Shown in pieces: positions 12,517-24,799 of a stretch of DNA of 64,000 nucleotides. Position 1 is the first letter of the stretch. Every line of letters starts with the position of its first letter. The stretch is from Vespa crabro (Eukaryota > Arthropoda > Insecta > Hymenoptera > Vespidae), in the NCBI RefSeq assembly GCF_910589235.1, contig NC_060965.1:2501901-2565900 (forward strand), in the 5' to 3' direction. The position numbers and the translations under genes were made by a program. The notes under the pieces were generated by a model, which did no database searches, had not been told where the DNA came from, and was given only the letters and a program-made list of their open reading frames with translations.

Positions 12517-13482
12517 ATCTTCTATCCACATTCAATGAACTTCCTTTATTCGTCGAAAAGGTTAGTCTCATACCTTTGGAAGGATACGATGTTCCTTTTG
12601 ACGAGGCTTCTCGTTTCCTACCCAAAGTCTTCTATCCTCCCTTATGCTCGTAATATCCTGCCAAGAAATCCGTGAGAATTCCATTATCACGGCTCTACTT
12701 CCGTATTTGCAATTAGAACTGGCGTAGGTAAGCGCGTACTCGTCTTCAGACAGATCTCTCTTCATTCCACACATACATAGGGTGTTTCATTTGACACATA
12801 CATTTGGAATATCTCACTAAGCTACCAAATCACAAACTTCATACATTGTCAAAATTAACTTTTTCATTTTTTACGATTAAATTGTACTTTCGTTTCCTCT
12901 TCTCCTTTTTTTTCCTTGTTTTTTCTTTTTTCTCGTCTTGTCTTTCCTCTTTTTTCTTTTTTTTTTTTGTTTGTTTTTTTTTACCAGAAGCATCAATATG
13001 ATATTTTGTCCGATATCATTAAAAATTATTAAAGACCATAAGAAAATAACTGCTCACTTTGTATTCTCTGATTAAAGTCGAATGAATTTTGTATGAAAAA
13101 AAAAAAAAAAGGAAAAAGAGAAGAAAAAAGAGAAAAGGAATGTTCTTTTCAATGAAATATTCAATACTACGTAATACTCGTTAAAATCGTATTAAATGAG
13201 TCACCCTGTATTACCGAGATGTTCTTAATGTTACAGACACGGTAAACTTTTATAATTACGAATTATGCGTGAGAAATACGATTCTACAGGAACGATCATC
13301 TCAGGATTTGACTGTGGTTTCTCTTCGTCTTTCTATCGGATCAAATCGAATCGTCTGGAACCAATCAAAATCAAAATACGTCTATAGCATCAGTGAGCTT
13401 ATCCAAATGGTATTAGGATATATCGTTAGGTATCGTGTAATGAATTAATTAACATTACCCTTCGAATTTAACTAATCCATTC

Positions 13483-13527
13483 TCATGATTAAACCGATTC
13501 GTATAAAACGAATCGGTTTAATCATGA
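13483..13527. repeat. Perfect 20-bp inverted repeat with 5-nt loop
   Basis: Arm 13,483-13,502 (TCATGATTAAACCGATTCGT) is exactly reverse-complemented at 13,508-13,527, separated by ATAAA. Unlike the other self-complementary tracts here it is built from unique sequence, so slippage does not explain it. The arms stop abruptly at both ends. It could be a cruciform, an RNA hairpin, a rearrangement footprint or a tiny MITE-like remnant. It is short for a typical miRNA precursor, whose stems usually exceed 22 bp and contain mismatches. Confidence 0.95.
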
Positions 13528-14051
13528 ATATATCTATCGAATGTATCTAAGGTAAGGAGATGTAAGCTGGATACGAAACATTTTGATTGTGACCGCAGAC
13601 ATGACAAATCAATCTGTGTCAACGTCGATTGAGCTTACGTAAACGATATTAAGATATCGTTAGCCATTCCGTTTCCCTAGTTAATTAATATTCTATCCCT
13701 ATGCGTAGCCTATCGAAGTTAAACACAATCATTGAATGTACACAAACAAAATTTCAATTGTTGTTGCAATCATTTTAATTATATTGATAAAATTATTAAT
13801 ATCTTTGATTTATTGTATTCATCGGTCTTGTAAATTTTATGAAATATTAATTACAATCGTTATTGAATAATATTAAATAAAATGTCGAATTCTCATGTAA
13901 GAATCAGAAATGAAATTTCAAATTTGACGTTCATGATAGCAAAGAGACGGTGAAGTCGAATTGAACGAGCGATCGATTTGTGTATATCAAATCTAGATTG
14001 AATGCAAGCTGAAGCTTATTCGGTGTACGAACGAGCAGCTAATCAATGAGA

Positions 14052-14054
<3 letters not shown>

Positions 14055-14098
<44 letters not shown>
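14055..14098. repeat. (TC)22 microsatellite
   Basis: Forty-four uninterrupted bases of TC ending in CAG. It resembles a polypyrimidine tract plus 3' splice AG, but the following sequence shows no exon. Confidence 0.97.
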
Positions 14099-14102
<4 letters not shown>

Positions 14103-15216
14103 GTGTATTCACAGTGCCACCAATTTCTCCTCCTAGTTCGATCTGCGTGTACGTATGCATTGCAAGTAGCGCGAATACGGTACGCGCTACGTACGTAAAT
14201 ATGACGGATACGTATTTGTACACGACACTCGACAACCAGCAATTCCTTGCTTGTTCCAAGTCCCGCAACCGAGTTTGCGTTTGTAGTAACTCCCGCGGTG
14301 TCTTCCCTTCGAGTGTTTGATACGGATTTAAACGATAAAACTAGGTCACAAGCTCACAATTGAAGATTCTATAAGCAAAGGATGGACGAAACTGTTCTCA
14401 AAATAATTTCGTCCGTTTAAATATCTTATCTATTATATACCTTTATCGTTGTGTCCATTGAACATCGTAAAGTAAAAACAAACAGAAATATTTGAAGTGT
14501 TAACTGCGATCAATCTTCCACGATGATAAATTAATAAAAAAGATTCGTTTGAATTGTAATAATTAAAGAAACGGCATTAATATTGGATTAAAGATTAAAA
14601 GTTAAATAGATAAATGAGCCGTTGAAAAAAAAAATGTGATCTAAGCCATATTAAAAGATATTAAAAAAAAAAAAAAAAGAAAAAATAAAATGAAACATAT
14701 TGCATATAGCGCAGTTAAATTTTCCTTCTTTCGTTTTTTTTTCTTTTTTTTTTTTTTTTTTGCTTTTTTTCTGTTTTAAATAACACAAAATATATTACTT
14801 TTCGAGTATTTTTTAAGTATACCTTAAATCATATACCGATCGAAAAGATTCGAAATTGAGAAAAATGAATGGATTCAGATGAGTTTTGATATTGTCCAGG
14901 TGACATAGAAGAACGTATCATTAACGAGATTCCCGGACGAGCGCATTTCGCATTAGTTCGGGTATACGCGCGAGTCAGAATACAGTAATTATGATTCTCG
15001 GACGTATCGCATTCAGAGGGAAATGAACTTGGCACCCCCGACACGCGACTTCATTAACGAATGGACGCGATGAATAGACCTAAACATCCGACCTCCTCGA
15101 CTCTGGGATTCCCGCTTGGGTTATATACGAGGCTAAAAGGGGGACGAGTTGGAGGAGTAAGAGGAGAAGTAGAAGAAGCAATGCCACGGAGGTGAGGGCG
15201 AGGGGTCAAGAGCCAT

Positions 15217-15265
15217 GATTAATTGCTCGTCGTCTAATTACCAATTAGCTGCTCCGACTCGAAAT
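15217..15265. promoter_or_regulatory. Clustered homeodomain-type sites with palindromic CTAATTACCAATTAG
   Basis: The segment holds GATTAATTG and then CTAATTACCAATTAG at 15,234-15,248, an inverted pair of TAATT half-sites with a 3-bp centre. It sits in a GC-richer unique stretch. Antennapedia-, paired- and LIM-class homeodomains bind TAATTA-type cores, and paired sites favour dimers. That it is an enhancer is inference. Confidence 0.35.
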
Positions 15266-15270
15266 GTCAA

Positions 15271-15350
15271 GCGAGCGAGCGAGCGAGAGAGCGCGCGCGC
15301 GCGAATCCGCGCATCCGCACCCGCACCCACACCCACATCCACACCCATAC
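15271..15350. repeat. Compound (GCGA)n(GC)n(CCCACA)n array
   Basis: GCGA tetramers at 15,271-15,289 run into GC dinucleotides at 15,291-15,303. Degenerate CCGCAC/CCCACA hexamers follow at 15,311-15,350. CG-rich arrays of this kind stand out in an AT-rich window; the GC part can adopt Z-DNA. Confidence 0.92.
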
Positions 15351-15503
15351 ATATTGCCGTGGCATTCTCCTGATACTTTTTTCCGCGCGTACTTTGCTCA
15401 TTGTCTTCCTAAAACTATTACACTAATTATCTCGTTGATTTTTCCTATGTTATGTTAGCCGGTGATATCAATATCTATATCTTACTAGATCGCGTTTTTC
15501 TTT

Positions 15504-15529
<26 letters not shown>
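15504..15529. repeat. (TC)13 microsatellite
   Basis: Pure TC. Confidence 0.96.
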
Positions 15530-15534
<5 letters not shown>

Positions 15535-15930
15535 TTTCTTTTTTTTGTTTTCTTAACGCAGGATATATCTCTAAAAAATTTACACCAACATAATAAATCA
15601 TTCTTGCTTTTTTGATTTTTATTTTTGGTTCAAATCGATCTTGGTTCAGACTAGGCTATGTGGAAAATTTCTCTCTTTCTTTTTTTCTTTTTTTTTTAGG
15701 TCTTTTTCTATTTTCTCCCTCCCTTTTTTTTTATACTCTTTTTCTCCCCCATTGGAGACACGTATTCTTCGAACGAATATCAAAGAACACGGGAAAATCT
15801 GAAACTCCAGAAAGGCAAGAAACGAGAGCGTAGTCTTTTCAATGGATCGACGTGAAATCGAAAAGAACGATCGCATCTTTCCACTACGGTATTTCTCGAA
15901 CACACATTACTACCACCCTATCCCTCCCAC

Positions 15931-15934
<4 letters not shown>

Positions 15935-15965
<31 letters not shown>
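15935..15965. repeat. (TC)n microsatellite
   Basis: Pure TC, about 31 bp, inside a pyrimidine-rich stretch. Confidence 0.96.
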
Positions 15966-15969
<4 letters not shown>

Positions 15970-16251
15970 CTCTCAATTTCACTTTTTCTCTTTTTGCGTA
16001 TTATTTATGGAAGAGTACCGTACAACTATACGAAGTCATGCGTGCCTTTCAAACGATATGCGAAAATCGTGCATTTCCTTTCATACAATATATCTACTAT
16101 CACATATAAATCGAATATATACTTTCATGAGGAATATGCACATATAGTATTACAATAAACACTCATATACTACTTTTTTTTTTTTTCTTTCCTTATTTTT
16201 CTCTATCTCCATCTATTCATCTATTTATATATTCACGTAGTCATACTTCAC

Positions 16252-16293
16252 CCTCTTTCTCTTTCTCTCTTCCTCTCTCTCTCTCTTCCTCTC

Positions 16294-16338
<45 letters not shown>

Positions 16339-16350
16339 TCCTCTTTCTCT
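16252..16350. repeat. Long (CT)n tract
   Basis: Nearly 100 bp of CT-rich sequence, pure from about 16,297 to 16,332. A GA array of similar length follows about 370 bp downstream, so the two could pair. Confidence 0.96.
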
Positions 16351-16699
16351 ATATCTTTATCTAAAGCTTAAAGCTCTCGAGTTACCTTCTTTATCCCTCT
16401 TTACTCACTTCTCGTATGTGCGCTTGAGTTCACGCCTGCTTGCTTATACGATACTCGTTGACTCGCCGTATAGTAGTATTCGTTCGACGAAATTACAACT
16501 CAGCAATGGGAATCGTAGTTCACGATGAATAATATGTACTGTAATACGGCGCCAACTTTTCTACGAATGAACAGCGTAAGTGGAATGGGTGAAATTGGAG
16601 GGAGATGAAGTGTGCTAAGGGTTAAAAGAGTTTTTTCACAATTTTTTTTTTTTCTGCACCGTTTAAAAGAAATAGAGAGAGGGTGAGAAAAAAAGAGAT

Positions 16700-16701
<2 letters not shown>

Positions 16702-16745
<44 letters not shown>
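16702..16745. repeat. (GA)n microsatellite
   Basis: Pure GA, about 44 bp, within a purine stretch at 16,673-16,768. Confidence 0.97.
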
Positions 16746-16753
<8 letters not shown>

Positions 16754-18815
16754 GAAGGAGGAGGAGAAATAGATTGAATATTTATAGTTAAGCTGAATTT
16801 CGATTAAAAAAAAAAAAGAAAAAAAAAATACAATGGTTAAAATAGAAACATAAATGCCCGTTAACATCGAAGTATATAAAGTTTAACGTTGAAAAGTAAT
16901 ATTTGTTACTCGGAAATTAAAAAAAAAAAAAAAAAAAAGAAAAAAGTATTAAAAAGTATCGCATAGCGTTATATTTTCAAATAAAAATGGTTGTTTTCCA
17001 TCGTCGAATGCATTCGTGCGTTAGTTTTTATTATTAGTCATAATATATAACAAATGTGTTGGTATCGTGAAAAAATATATTCTTCCAATAAATTCAATGG
17101 AAAATAAATTAACATTTCTAACACGATAATGTTTCAATTCATTTGTTTCAATTCTTTGTATAATTAATATATAACTTTTACGGTTATTCTTATCAAAAGT
17201 ACCATATGCCAAAATGGTTTTTACTAATTCAGCTTAAATTAACGTAGAAGTTGGTTCATTCATTCGAATTATTCAGTGAGTGAATGATTTATTAATGAAC
17301 AATATTTTCATTTAAATGTCTCTTCTATTCTTAACATTTGATAACTGCAATAACTAATGTGAATAAAATTGGATGTCTCAGTAATTTCATTTATATGAAA
17401 TAAAACTTTATAAATTTGTTGATAAACGTGGAAGATATTAAATATTTAACACAAACGAGAAGAATAGACAAAAAACATTAAATATTTTATCTCGGGACAC
17501 TTGGTTCTAGCCGTCTCAACGCAACGGAGTCACTCAGAATACTAACTGTAGTAACATTTTAGAAAATAAAATCCTCTCCTTGAAAATAGAATAATATGCC
17601 AGCGGTCGTTCTTTCTTTTTCTTTATTTATACGTCTCAACAATCGTCAAGGGCATACATACCAGCAGCGACACGAGTACGCCATATTATGATACGAATCC
17701 ACGTTATATTAATATTATTGTAGTTAATATTTTGTATACATTGGATTTAATGAAATTAATCAATGAAATTTTAAATCAATGAATTTGTTATTTCCGTTAA
17801 TACTCATTAATTCAATTTATTTAATTGATTATTCTTTTCAATAAATATCTTTAGAAATGAAATATTTTAAAAGATATATTGAAATTTGTACTCGTAAAAA
17901 TGTAACAACGATTAATATTCATTTGCCATTGAATATAAAACAAATATAACTTAACGTTAAATTCATTTACACTTTTACTATGATAATTTCACGTTAGCAA
18001 GTCTTATTGTTAGAGAAACATAACATATATCCTTTGATAAAGCCAATTAATGATTAAAACGAAAAGACCGACCAACCCCCATTAGAACGCTGTTTGTGGT
18101 CTGTAGTTAGAAGTTAGAAATTCTTTCCTGTTCTCTCTCTCTCTTTCTTTATTTCTCTTTACCTCTTTCTCTTAGAAAATCTTTTTTGTCTTTACATCGG
18201 CTTTCGTTCTTTGACAAAAGTATAACGAGGTCGAGCAAATTGGTGAGGTAAACACAAGAATGCCGCATTCCTGATGCCGGACAATATGGCATATGACCTG
18301 CTTTCAAATGGACTCTTTTTGGTGCTCGTTTACTTATGTGCATTCTTATGAGACCTCAGAAAGAAGAACAAGTTGGGTGGTGGGAGAGGTTGAAGGTGGA
18401 GGTGAAGGGAAGGCATGGGTCTGGTGGGTGGTTAGAAAAGGGAAAGGAAAAAAGCTTCGTTGAGTTCGTTTTCACAAAACGACAAAATTCCGTGTACACA
18501 ACTTTAATATGTATATTTATTCATAAGGTCGAGCTCGTTCTGTGAGAGTCGCGTGTGGAAACGAACGAGAAAAGGAGTAGCAAGTAGGGAAGAGTGGGGG
18601 AAAGGGGGGATGGATTGGGAAGAGATAAGAGAGATAAGGGTCTAGAACGAAGAGAAAATTTCTTCTCTAAGAGGGACGTTCATATTTAATAATGCGAGCA
18701 CTGTTTATACGACAAAAATTGCGATTTGTGTAAAAAAAGAGGATGCTCCTTCGAGAGTGCCTTTGAAGAGATTGCAAAAGTATTTCGCTCTTTTTTTTTC
18801 TTTTGTACTTTTATA

Positions 18816-18849
<34 letters not shown>

Positions 18850-19184
18850 CTTCTATGGATTTTTTCTCCTTTTTCTTTTTATATAAAATTTATTTCGATT
18901 TTACCGATTTAATTTGCAGACACGCTCGTGAATTATTGTTCCTTCTTTCTCTCTACTTTACAATTCATTCACCAAAATGGTTATTCATTTAGAACTTTAA
19001 GTTAGGTGTTACGATTTTACTCTTGAATAGTTCATTATCAAATATTGGATATCCTATATTTGCTGTATATCAATTAATTCACCGTAAAATGGAAAGCTAT
19101 CGATTCGAACTACTATAAGAAAATACTAACATCATTTCCAATCTAACTTACGTTTGGGTGTTGCTCGCATGTTTGTCTGCAGAG

Positions 19185-19190
<6 letters not shown>

Positions 19191-19220
<30 letters not shown>
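19191..19220. repeat. (AG)15 microsatellite
   Basis: Pure AG. Confidence 0.97.
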
Positions 19221-19225
<5 letters not shown>

Positions 19226-19300
19226 TTTCGCGATACATACCGTTTGTGGGTATCTTTTGTGCACTAAACAAGTTGTATCCTCTCTCTTTTTACGTTGTTT

Positions 19301-19310
19301 GAGAGAGAGA

Positions 19311-19352
<42 letters not shown>
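19301..19352. repeat. (GA)n microsatellite
   Basis: GA with one TA break. A CT run at about 19,280-19,288 lies just upstream, giving a short CT/GA hairpin around a T-rich loop. Confidence 0.96.
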
Positions 19353-19355
<3 letters not shown>

Positions 19356-20051
19356 GGTGAAGGCTGAGTATAAAATCCGTAAAATACCTTCCAAGTATAC
19401 CGCTCACGAAGGTCTTTCGGAAGCCTATGGTGTACTACGTCTTCTATCTTCAAGACGGGTCTGATGTAAACGTATTTTATGCTTCGGAAGCCAGCTCAAA
19501 ATTAATGCCGGCTTTGCTGGTGAGAAAGCCGCAATGCTCGTATATCTTTCTTGCACTTTCGTCGATCGTAGGATAGCACTGAGAAGCTAAGAAAGAAGGA
19601 GATCTTCTTTTTCTTCGATTCTTCATGGTTTTAACGAAATGGTTTTCCCTTCATATATAGTTAAAATTATGGCAGTTATGTATTTTATTAGTCTTCTTAA
19701 TAGTAGTGAGATAAGTATTATAAATTTCCAAAACTTTTTATTATAGTTTATATGACGTATGTGCAATTACATGTCGATTGTAATTCGTTATAAATGGAAA
19801 ATAACGTAACATTCGATGATTTTAGAGAAAAAAAAACAAAAAAAAAAAAAAAAGAGAACAAAGAAAAAAGAAAAGAAGGAAAAAAAACTTTTGCAAAAAT
19901 TCAAGCGTGTAAATTGTTATCAGGTAATTCTTAAAAATGTTGATGGACAGAGAAAAAATCTAGAAAATTCGATCGTGAATGCACGAACGAACTTTCAATC
20001 CTCGATGATTCTGAACTCCAACGTGAAAGTTCGATGGAGAATGAAGGCAAT

Positions 20052-20110
20052 GAAAAAAAAAAAAAAAAAAAAGAAAGAAAAAAAAATGGAAAAGAAAAAA
20101 AGAAGAGGAA
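20052..20110. repeat. Poly-A/purine tract
   Basis: A run of 20 followed by GAAA-type repeats. Confidence 0.95.
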
Positions 20111-20228
20111 CGTAAAAAAAAGAAGTTTGCAAATTCCGGGGTCGCAGATGTTTCGGAGAAATTTCCTCTTGAAGGTTGAAGCGATAGGCACAAGCCCGAC
20201 GATTTCCCCGATATACCTATGTACTGGT

Positions 20229-20260
20229 GGGGGGAGGAGGAGGAGGGAGGAGGGAGGGGG
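20229..20260 (+). other. G-quadruplex-type G-rich tract
   Basis: Purine-only stretch with G runs of 6, 3, 3 and 5 separated by AGG-type spacers, enough for a four-strand G-quadruplex on the plus strand. It may also form a triplex because it is homopurine. This is a sequence-pattern call only. Confidence 0.6.
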
Positions 20261-20520
20261 ATACTCCTGTTAAATTTAAATTCAGGTAAATTAAGGGAGG
20301 CCAGCGTTGGAAAAATAAAATTGAAGTTGTCGGGCGTATGTAGGAGTTTCGATACCAAAACAAGTCTTGTTCATGAATAGGCACACACAAACATAGACAA
20401 TCACTTCCATTCTCATTCTTACTCATTTTCTATCGTACCACCTTTTAAACGCCTTCTTTCTTCTCCTTATTTTACTCAAGCGACAGTGAAATGGACGAGC
20501 ACGAGGTCGAGCTTAAGAGG

Positions 20521-20670
20521 AATAAGAATAACAATAAGAACAAGAATAACAATAAGAATAAGAATAAGAATAGGAATAAGAGTAAGAATAAGAATAAGAA
20601 TAAGAATAAAAATAAGAAGAAGAAGAAGTAGCAGAAGAAGAAGAAGAAGAAGAAGAAGAAGAAGAAGAGA
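20521..20670. repeat. (AATAAG)n then (AAG)n compound array
   Basis: About 95 bp of AATAAG-type hexamers with C and G variants passes into about 55 bp of AAG triplets. On the minus strand it translates to Ser-Tyr, Phe-Leu or poly-Ser runs, which explains the apparent open frames. Confidence 0.95.
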
Positions 20671-21252
20671 AAGAAGAAAGAAATAGGAAGGTTGGGAGTT
20701 TTTGATACAAGGGGTATTTTTAACAGAGTTGAGGTTAGGATTTGCATAGACAATAAGGGCTCAGCAATATATTTCGCAAACTTTTAACGTGTAAGATCCT
20801 CTCTTTTTCCTCTTGCCGAAGGCCGGTATGAATAAGCCGTAAAATAATTTCCCGTTCGACTTTCCCTCTTGGTTGAAATCATCCTCGAAAGGAAAGAGAA
20901 ATATAGAGAAAAAGAAAGGGAGAGGATTCGAAACGAAGGAAAAAGGGAGGAATCGTTTTGTGGAGTTTTAACTTGGAGCTTCTTCTTTTCAATGGTTCGC
21001 TTTTTTTTTTTTTTGTTAGGTCGTTTCACTTTTCATTAAGAGATATGGCTGGTATTAATGTCTGACAGAGGTGATAAAGATGGGCAATAAAAGAGGGATG
21101 ATGGAGTTGAAAACGTAGAACGATGGTCAAAAAAAAAAAAAAAGAAAATGTAAAATTTTTCTCGCGGATACTTTGACAAGTTTGTTTTCGTAATGAAATT
21201 TTTATTCATTGATATGAATGACTACTTGACTATCCATGATGGAATAACTACA

Positions 21253-21256
<4 letters not shown>

Positions 21257-21288
<32 letters not shown>

Positions 21289-21310
21289 TAATAATATTAA
21301 TAATAATAAA
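21257..21310. repeat. (TAA)n microsatellite
   Basis: Pure to about 21,286, then imperfect. Confidence 0.96.
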
Positions 21311-21992
21311 AGAACAGAGTGATTAGATTTAATGCAGACGATGCAACGAAATAGCATACTCCCTCTCTACGTATGAAACAGGTATCTAAATATTCGACTT
21401 TGCAGGTCGATGCAACGTGGAAAACGTAAGATCACACGTATCATTTTATTCATCATATCGACTGAGCAATGTCGGTAAGGTTGAATTCTATCGTGACTCT
21501 TCGAAGTTTTACGAGATCGCAGCACGATTCAATAATCCTAAGTTAGGATTAATCTCAACACATGGTACTACGAATTGTATACAAATTTACTATTTTCCAA
21601 GTAAAGATTTTCTATTTAAATTCGTTTAATCCCTTTTAAAATTGTAATTGTAATCATTTGTTAATTAGTTATGTTTATTTTTATTAATAAAGTACAAACA
21701 ATTCAAATACGAATTAAATCCTCTTTAGGAACTAAAAGTCAAAGAGTAATCCACTGTTATCTGTCTTTTACAGAATGGATCGAGCGTGAACACTTTCGAA
21801 AGATGTATTTGTTCTGTTCGAAAGTTTCGTCAAGGCCATTCGTCTCCGTGTTTCTAACACACGGCATCTCTCTCTCTCTCTCTTTCCCGTTTACCATCGT
21901 TGCCGTGCAAAAGTACATCGACAAATTTACTATTGGACGAAAGAGGTAGGTGATGTAGATGGTAAAGAGGATGGGTCGCGCGAGAGGAGCGT

Positions 21993-22055
21993 CATTACTC
22001 AAATTCTCATTAGCAAGCTCGAACCGAGCGAGGAACCGTCGAGTTTACTAATTAA
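21993..22055 (+). promoter_or_regulatory. Duplicated non-coding element, copy 1
   Basis: The core at 21,993-22,023 contains CATTACTCAAAT, CTCATTAGCA and GCTCGAA. It matches 29 of 31 bases of a second site at 35,294-35,324. About 25 bp after the core both copies carry CTAATTAA (here 22,048-22,055). The sequence between core and CTAATTAA is only loosely similar. Neither copy lies in a recognisable repeat or coding frame. Direct observation: two similar unique sequences 13.3 kb apart in the same orientation. Inference: paired enhancer modules with ATTAG/TAATTA homeodomain cores. Confidence 0.6.
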
Positions 22056-23163
22056 AGCAGCAGAGCCCAAGGTGGTCCCTTAATATTAGGAAGAAGAACG
22101 TGAGAGAGAAGAGGCGACAGTAGGATATATCGCCGACCGTTTTCATTAGCACGGAGATAAATGTTCGATCGACGTGGTTGATCGAAGAACCTTCTTGTGG
22201 TTTCTCGAAGAATCTTCCTAATCTGATACTTCACGATTTTTCTTTTACTTGGAAATGAACAATGAATAATTCTTCGATACTATGTAACGAAAATAAAAAT
22301 TTTTCCTTTCGAAATGAATTTTTCTTTAAATTATTATACGAATGATCGATAAATATATCGAACTATAGTTTAAATAAGACATGGATTTTAAATACATTGA
22401 AAAGGGACGATGAAATTTTTCATTCTGAACGATAGAATCCACGAACCATTTACTTATGACTTCGATAATCTTATCTACGATTTAACCCTTAAGTGATACT
22501 CCCAAGATTCATCTCGTTCAAAATACTTTCTGTACCCTTCGCTTTCGAATTTTTATCGTCAGAAACAGCCTCCTTTCAGCAACCTCCAGCAATTTCACGA
22601 TTCATTTGCCCGTGAGAAAACCGATCGAACACTCTCACCAGACCTGCCAAAGGTAGAAAGGAGCAAAAGAGAAATCTGCCGAAAATGATAGATACATATA
22701 CACAGGTGGAAGAAAAAAAGAAGAGGAAAAAAGGAAAGGAAAAGAAAAGAAAGAAAAGAAGAATCAGGAAAACGATTTTGGGAAGCGAAGGAAGTTGAAC
22801 AGCATTTCTGGGAAATGGCAAAACTAATGGCATCTTTCGGTATAGCTATGCTTCGTTCAAGCGTAATGTTCCAATGGACGCGTTCATAGGTCATAGATCG
22901 ATGCCACAGTCCAACGCAGAATCACCAGAGCAAACCCATTAATCATTACACACGAAACACACGTTCGAAGGTTTATGAGCAAGATACTGGACAATAGACA
23001 GTTAGAGTTTACCTCCACGAATCAAAGTTTAGATATATTGAAAGTCGAAAATTTGCAATATTTTAATATCAAAGATTTTGTTAGATTCTTTTAGAAAAAA
23101 AGAAAAAAATATTAGGATATTGATAACGAGTTGGCTATCGTTAGCAACGACATCACTAAAAAT

Positions 23164-23176
23164 ACACACACACACG

Positions 23177-23207
<31 letters not shown>
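23164..23207. repeat. (AC)n-(TA)n-(GT)n palindromic array
   Basis: AC units at 23,164-23,175, a short TATA centre, then GT units to 23,207. The AC and GT arms are complementary, so 23,164-23,197 forms a near-perfect palindrome that can extrude as a hairpin. Confidence 0.95.
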
Positions 23208-23715
23208 AGAAAAGTACGACTTTTTTAGGATCGAAAAAGGGAACTAAAAGGGAAAGATAGAAGGTCCTCTTGCGTCTCTCACCATCCGCCACCCTATCAG
23301 CTCTGAAATAAAATGCGCAGGCTGTATGCGTCTAGGTACATATACCGGTTCTCTCTTGACGACACGTTCTTTTTAAGCGTTTCAAATGTCGAGCTGAACG
23401 CCGCAGTCGCGAACCGTTTCTTTCCTTTTATTTTTTAGTCTTTCCCTTCTTCTATCTTCTACCCCTTTCCCTTGTCTCTTCTTCTCTCTTAGACTCGAAC
23501 AACTCAGAGGCTTTAATGGCACGGACGAAATGACGCATTGCAGAATTCAAGGCTGCATTTCTACCCTTTGTGAGCCGACCGCTCTTAACGAGTAATTACT
23601 ACGTTTGATATAGCCAGAAGTAAATACCAAATGGACCGACTATTCGTGGCTTTGAAGCTTTCCTCGATAAAGGCTATCGCATGTCGTAAATATCTTGTGT
23701 GCCAGCTTTGAAACT

Positions 23716-23716
<1 letters not shown>

Positions 23717-23766
<50 letters not shown>

Positions 23767-23781
23767 GGGAAAGAGAGAAAG
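23717..23781. repeat. (GA)n tract
   Basis: Pure GA to 23,758, then GGGA/GAAA variants. Confidence 0.97.
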
Positions 23782-24543
23782 ATTTAAATTTGGCTCTAGT
23801 TATTAAATAAATTACAGTGAAATCGATCGACCATTATCTTTTCTGTTCATCGTCGTACATACTTGACTTATTTTTATCATCGATCGAGGTTAAAGAATAT
23901 TTCGTTTAATTTACGGACATATGATAAAATATTATTCCAATCTCGAAAAAAGTTTTTACCGTACAACAGATCTACTATCCCATATAGTTTCGATACTTTG
24001 CAATGTCGACTCGATGGGGGTTGCCATAAGAGAAAGGGAAATATTGTAAGAGAGAAAGAGAGGAGAACGAGAGAATAGATGAGGAGAAAGAGGAATACTG
24101 AAGGGAGAGAGGAATATGAGGATTGTGCCAGTCCACAGGAGGGTGCCGGTACCAACCAATAGAGGTTGCATAATTCATAGCCTTGGTTACAGCCGGAATT
24201 GCGCTACGTTCGTTGTGTGTTTGCCCGCTGTGTGTCAGAACAATATAGCAAACGTGAAAGTTTCGTCGCGCACCGGAGAAATGCGATTTACGTCAAAATT
24301 GTCAAGGTTACGGTTTGCAGTTCATGCGTTCATTTGCATATAACCGAAAACCAAAAGAATTTTCGGCAGACTCTAAGGCGCCACTGGATGGAGCCATTAA
24401 AATACGACGTTTTCAAAAATATTCGTCGATATGAAAGAAAAATTATATTTTTTATTGAACAAGCAGATATATCAATTATAAATATATTAATATTTGTCCA
24501 ATTCAAATCTAAATTTTGATAGTTATATTAACATCAATGATTA

Positions 24544-24549
<6 letters not shown>

Positions 24550-24594
<45 letters not shown>
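24550..24594. repeat. (TA)n microsatellite
   Basis: About 45 bp of uninterrupted TA. Confidence 0.97.
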
Positions 24595-24597
<3 letters not shown>

Positions 24598-24598
24598 T

Positions 24599-24799
24599 TT
24601 AGAAAGGCTACGAGAGAGATGCAATCCAAACGGGAGATTAACGAATTTGCTTCGCAGTGATAGTAACTTCAAAGACACGTGGGAAGCACTAAAGAGAGGA
24701 TTATGCGTTGAAGAACGCATTCTAAAAAGGATAGGCGAGTTAAAAAAGAAACGCGTGCAAAACGGCTTGTGGTTGTCTAGCGAATGCGACGTTCTCCTG

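Larger units (their letters stand above)
10100..14000. other. AT-rich non-coding stretch with purine and CT tracts
   Basis: No gene is seen. Purine-rich runs lie at 11,008-11,036, 11,083-11,166 and 13,096-13,139, and a T-rich run at 12,895-12,982. Unique sequence at 10,100-10,700 and 13,140-14,040 has no coding signal. The 120-codon frame at 12,313-12,675 is carried partly by a CT array. A perfect hairpin at 13,483-13,527 is listed separately. Confidence 0.7.
14000..17000. other. Microsatellite-dense non-coding stretch
   Basis: This part has the tightest clustering of CT, GA, GCGA and GC arrays. GC-richer unique sequence at 14,930-15,270 carries homeodomain-type sites (listed separately). 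The segment 16,400-16,620 is unique and CG-containing, without an open frame of interest. Poly-A and poly-T runs occur at 14,664-14,690, 14,735-14,761 and 16,919-16,938. Confidence 0.7.
17000..20500. other. AT-rich non-coding stretch with purine blocks
   Basis: The segment 17,000-18,120 is plain AT-rich unique sequence where I see nothing. The segment 18,340-18,640 is G/A-rich and unique. A T-rich run lies at 18,791-18,870. The segment 19,380-19,580 is GC-richer unique sequence with short GC inverted matches near 19,490-19,535. Purine blocks lie at 19,825-19,888 and 20,052-20,110. No gene is recognised. Confidence 0.7.
20500..23700. other. Non-coding stretch with compound arrays
   Basis: Unique segments at 20,690-21,250, 21,310-21,990 and 22,070-23,160 hold no gene I recognise. 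The segment 22,810-23,020 is mixed-composition unique sequence. Around 23,290-23,420 is a CG-containing unique block. The duplicated element at 21,993-22,055 is listed separately. Confidence 0.65.
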
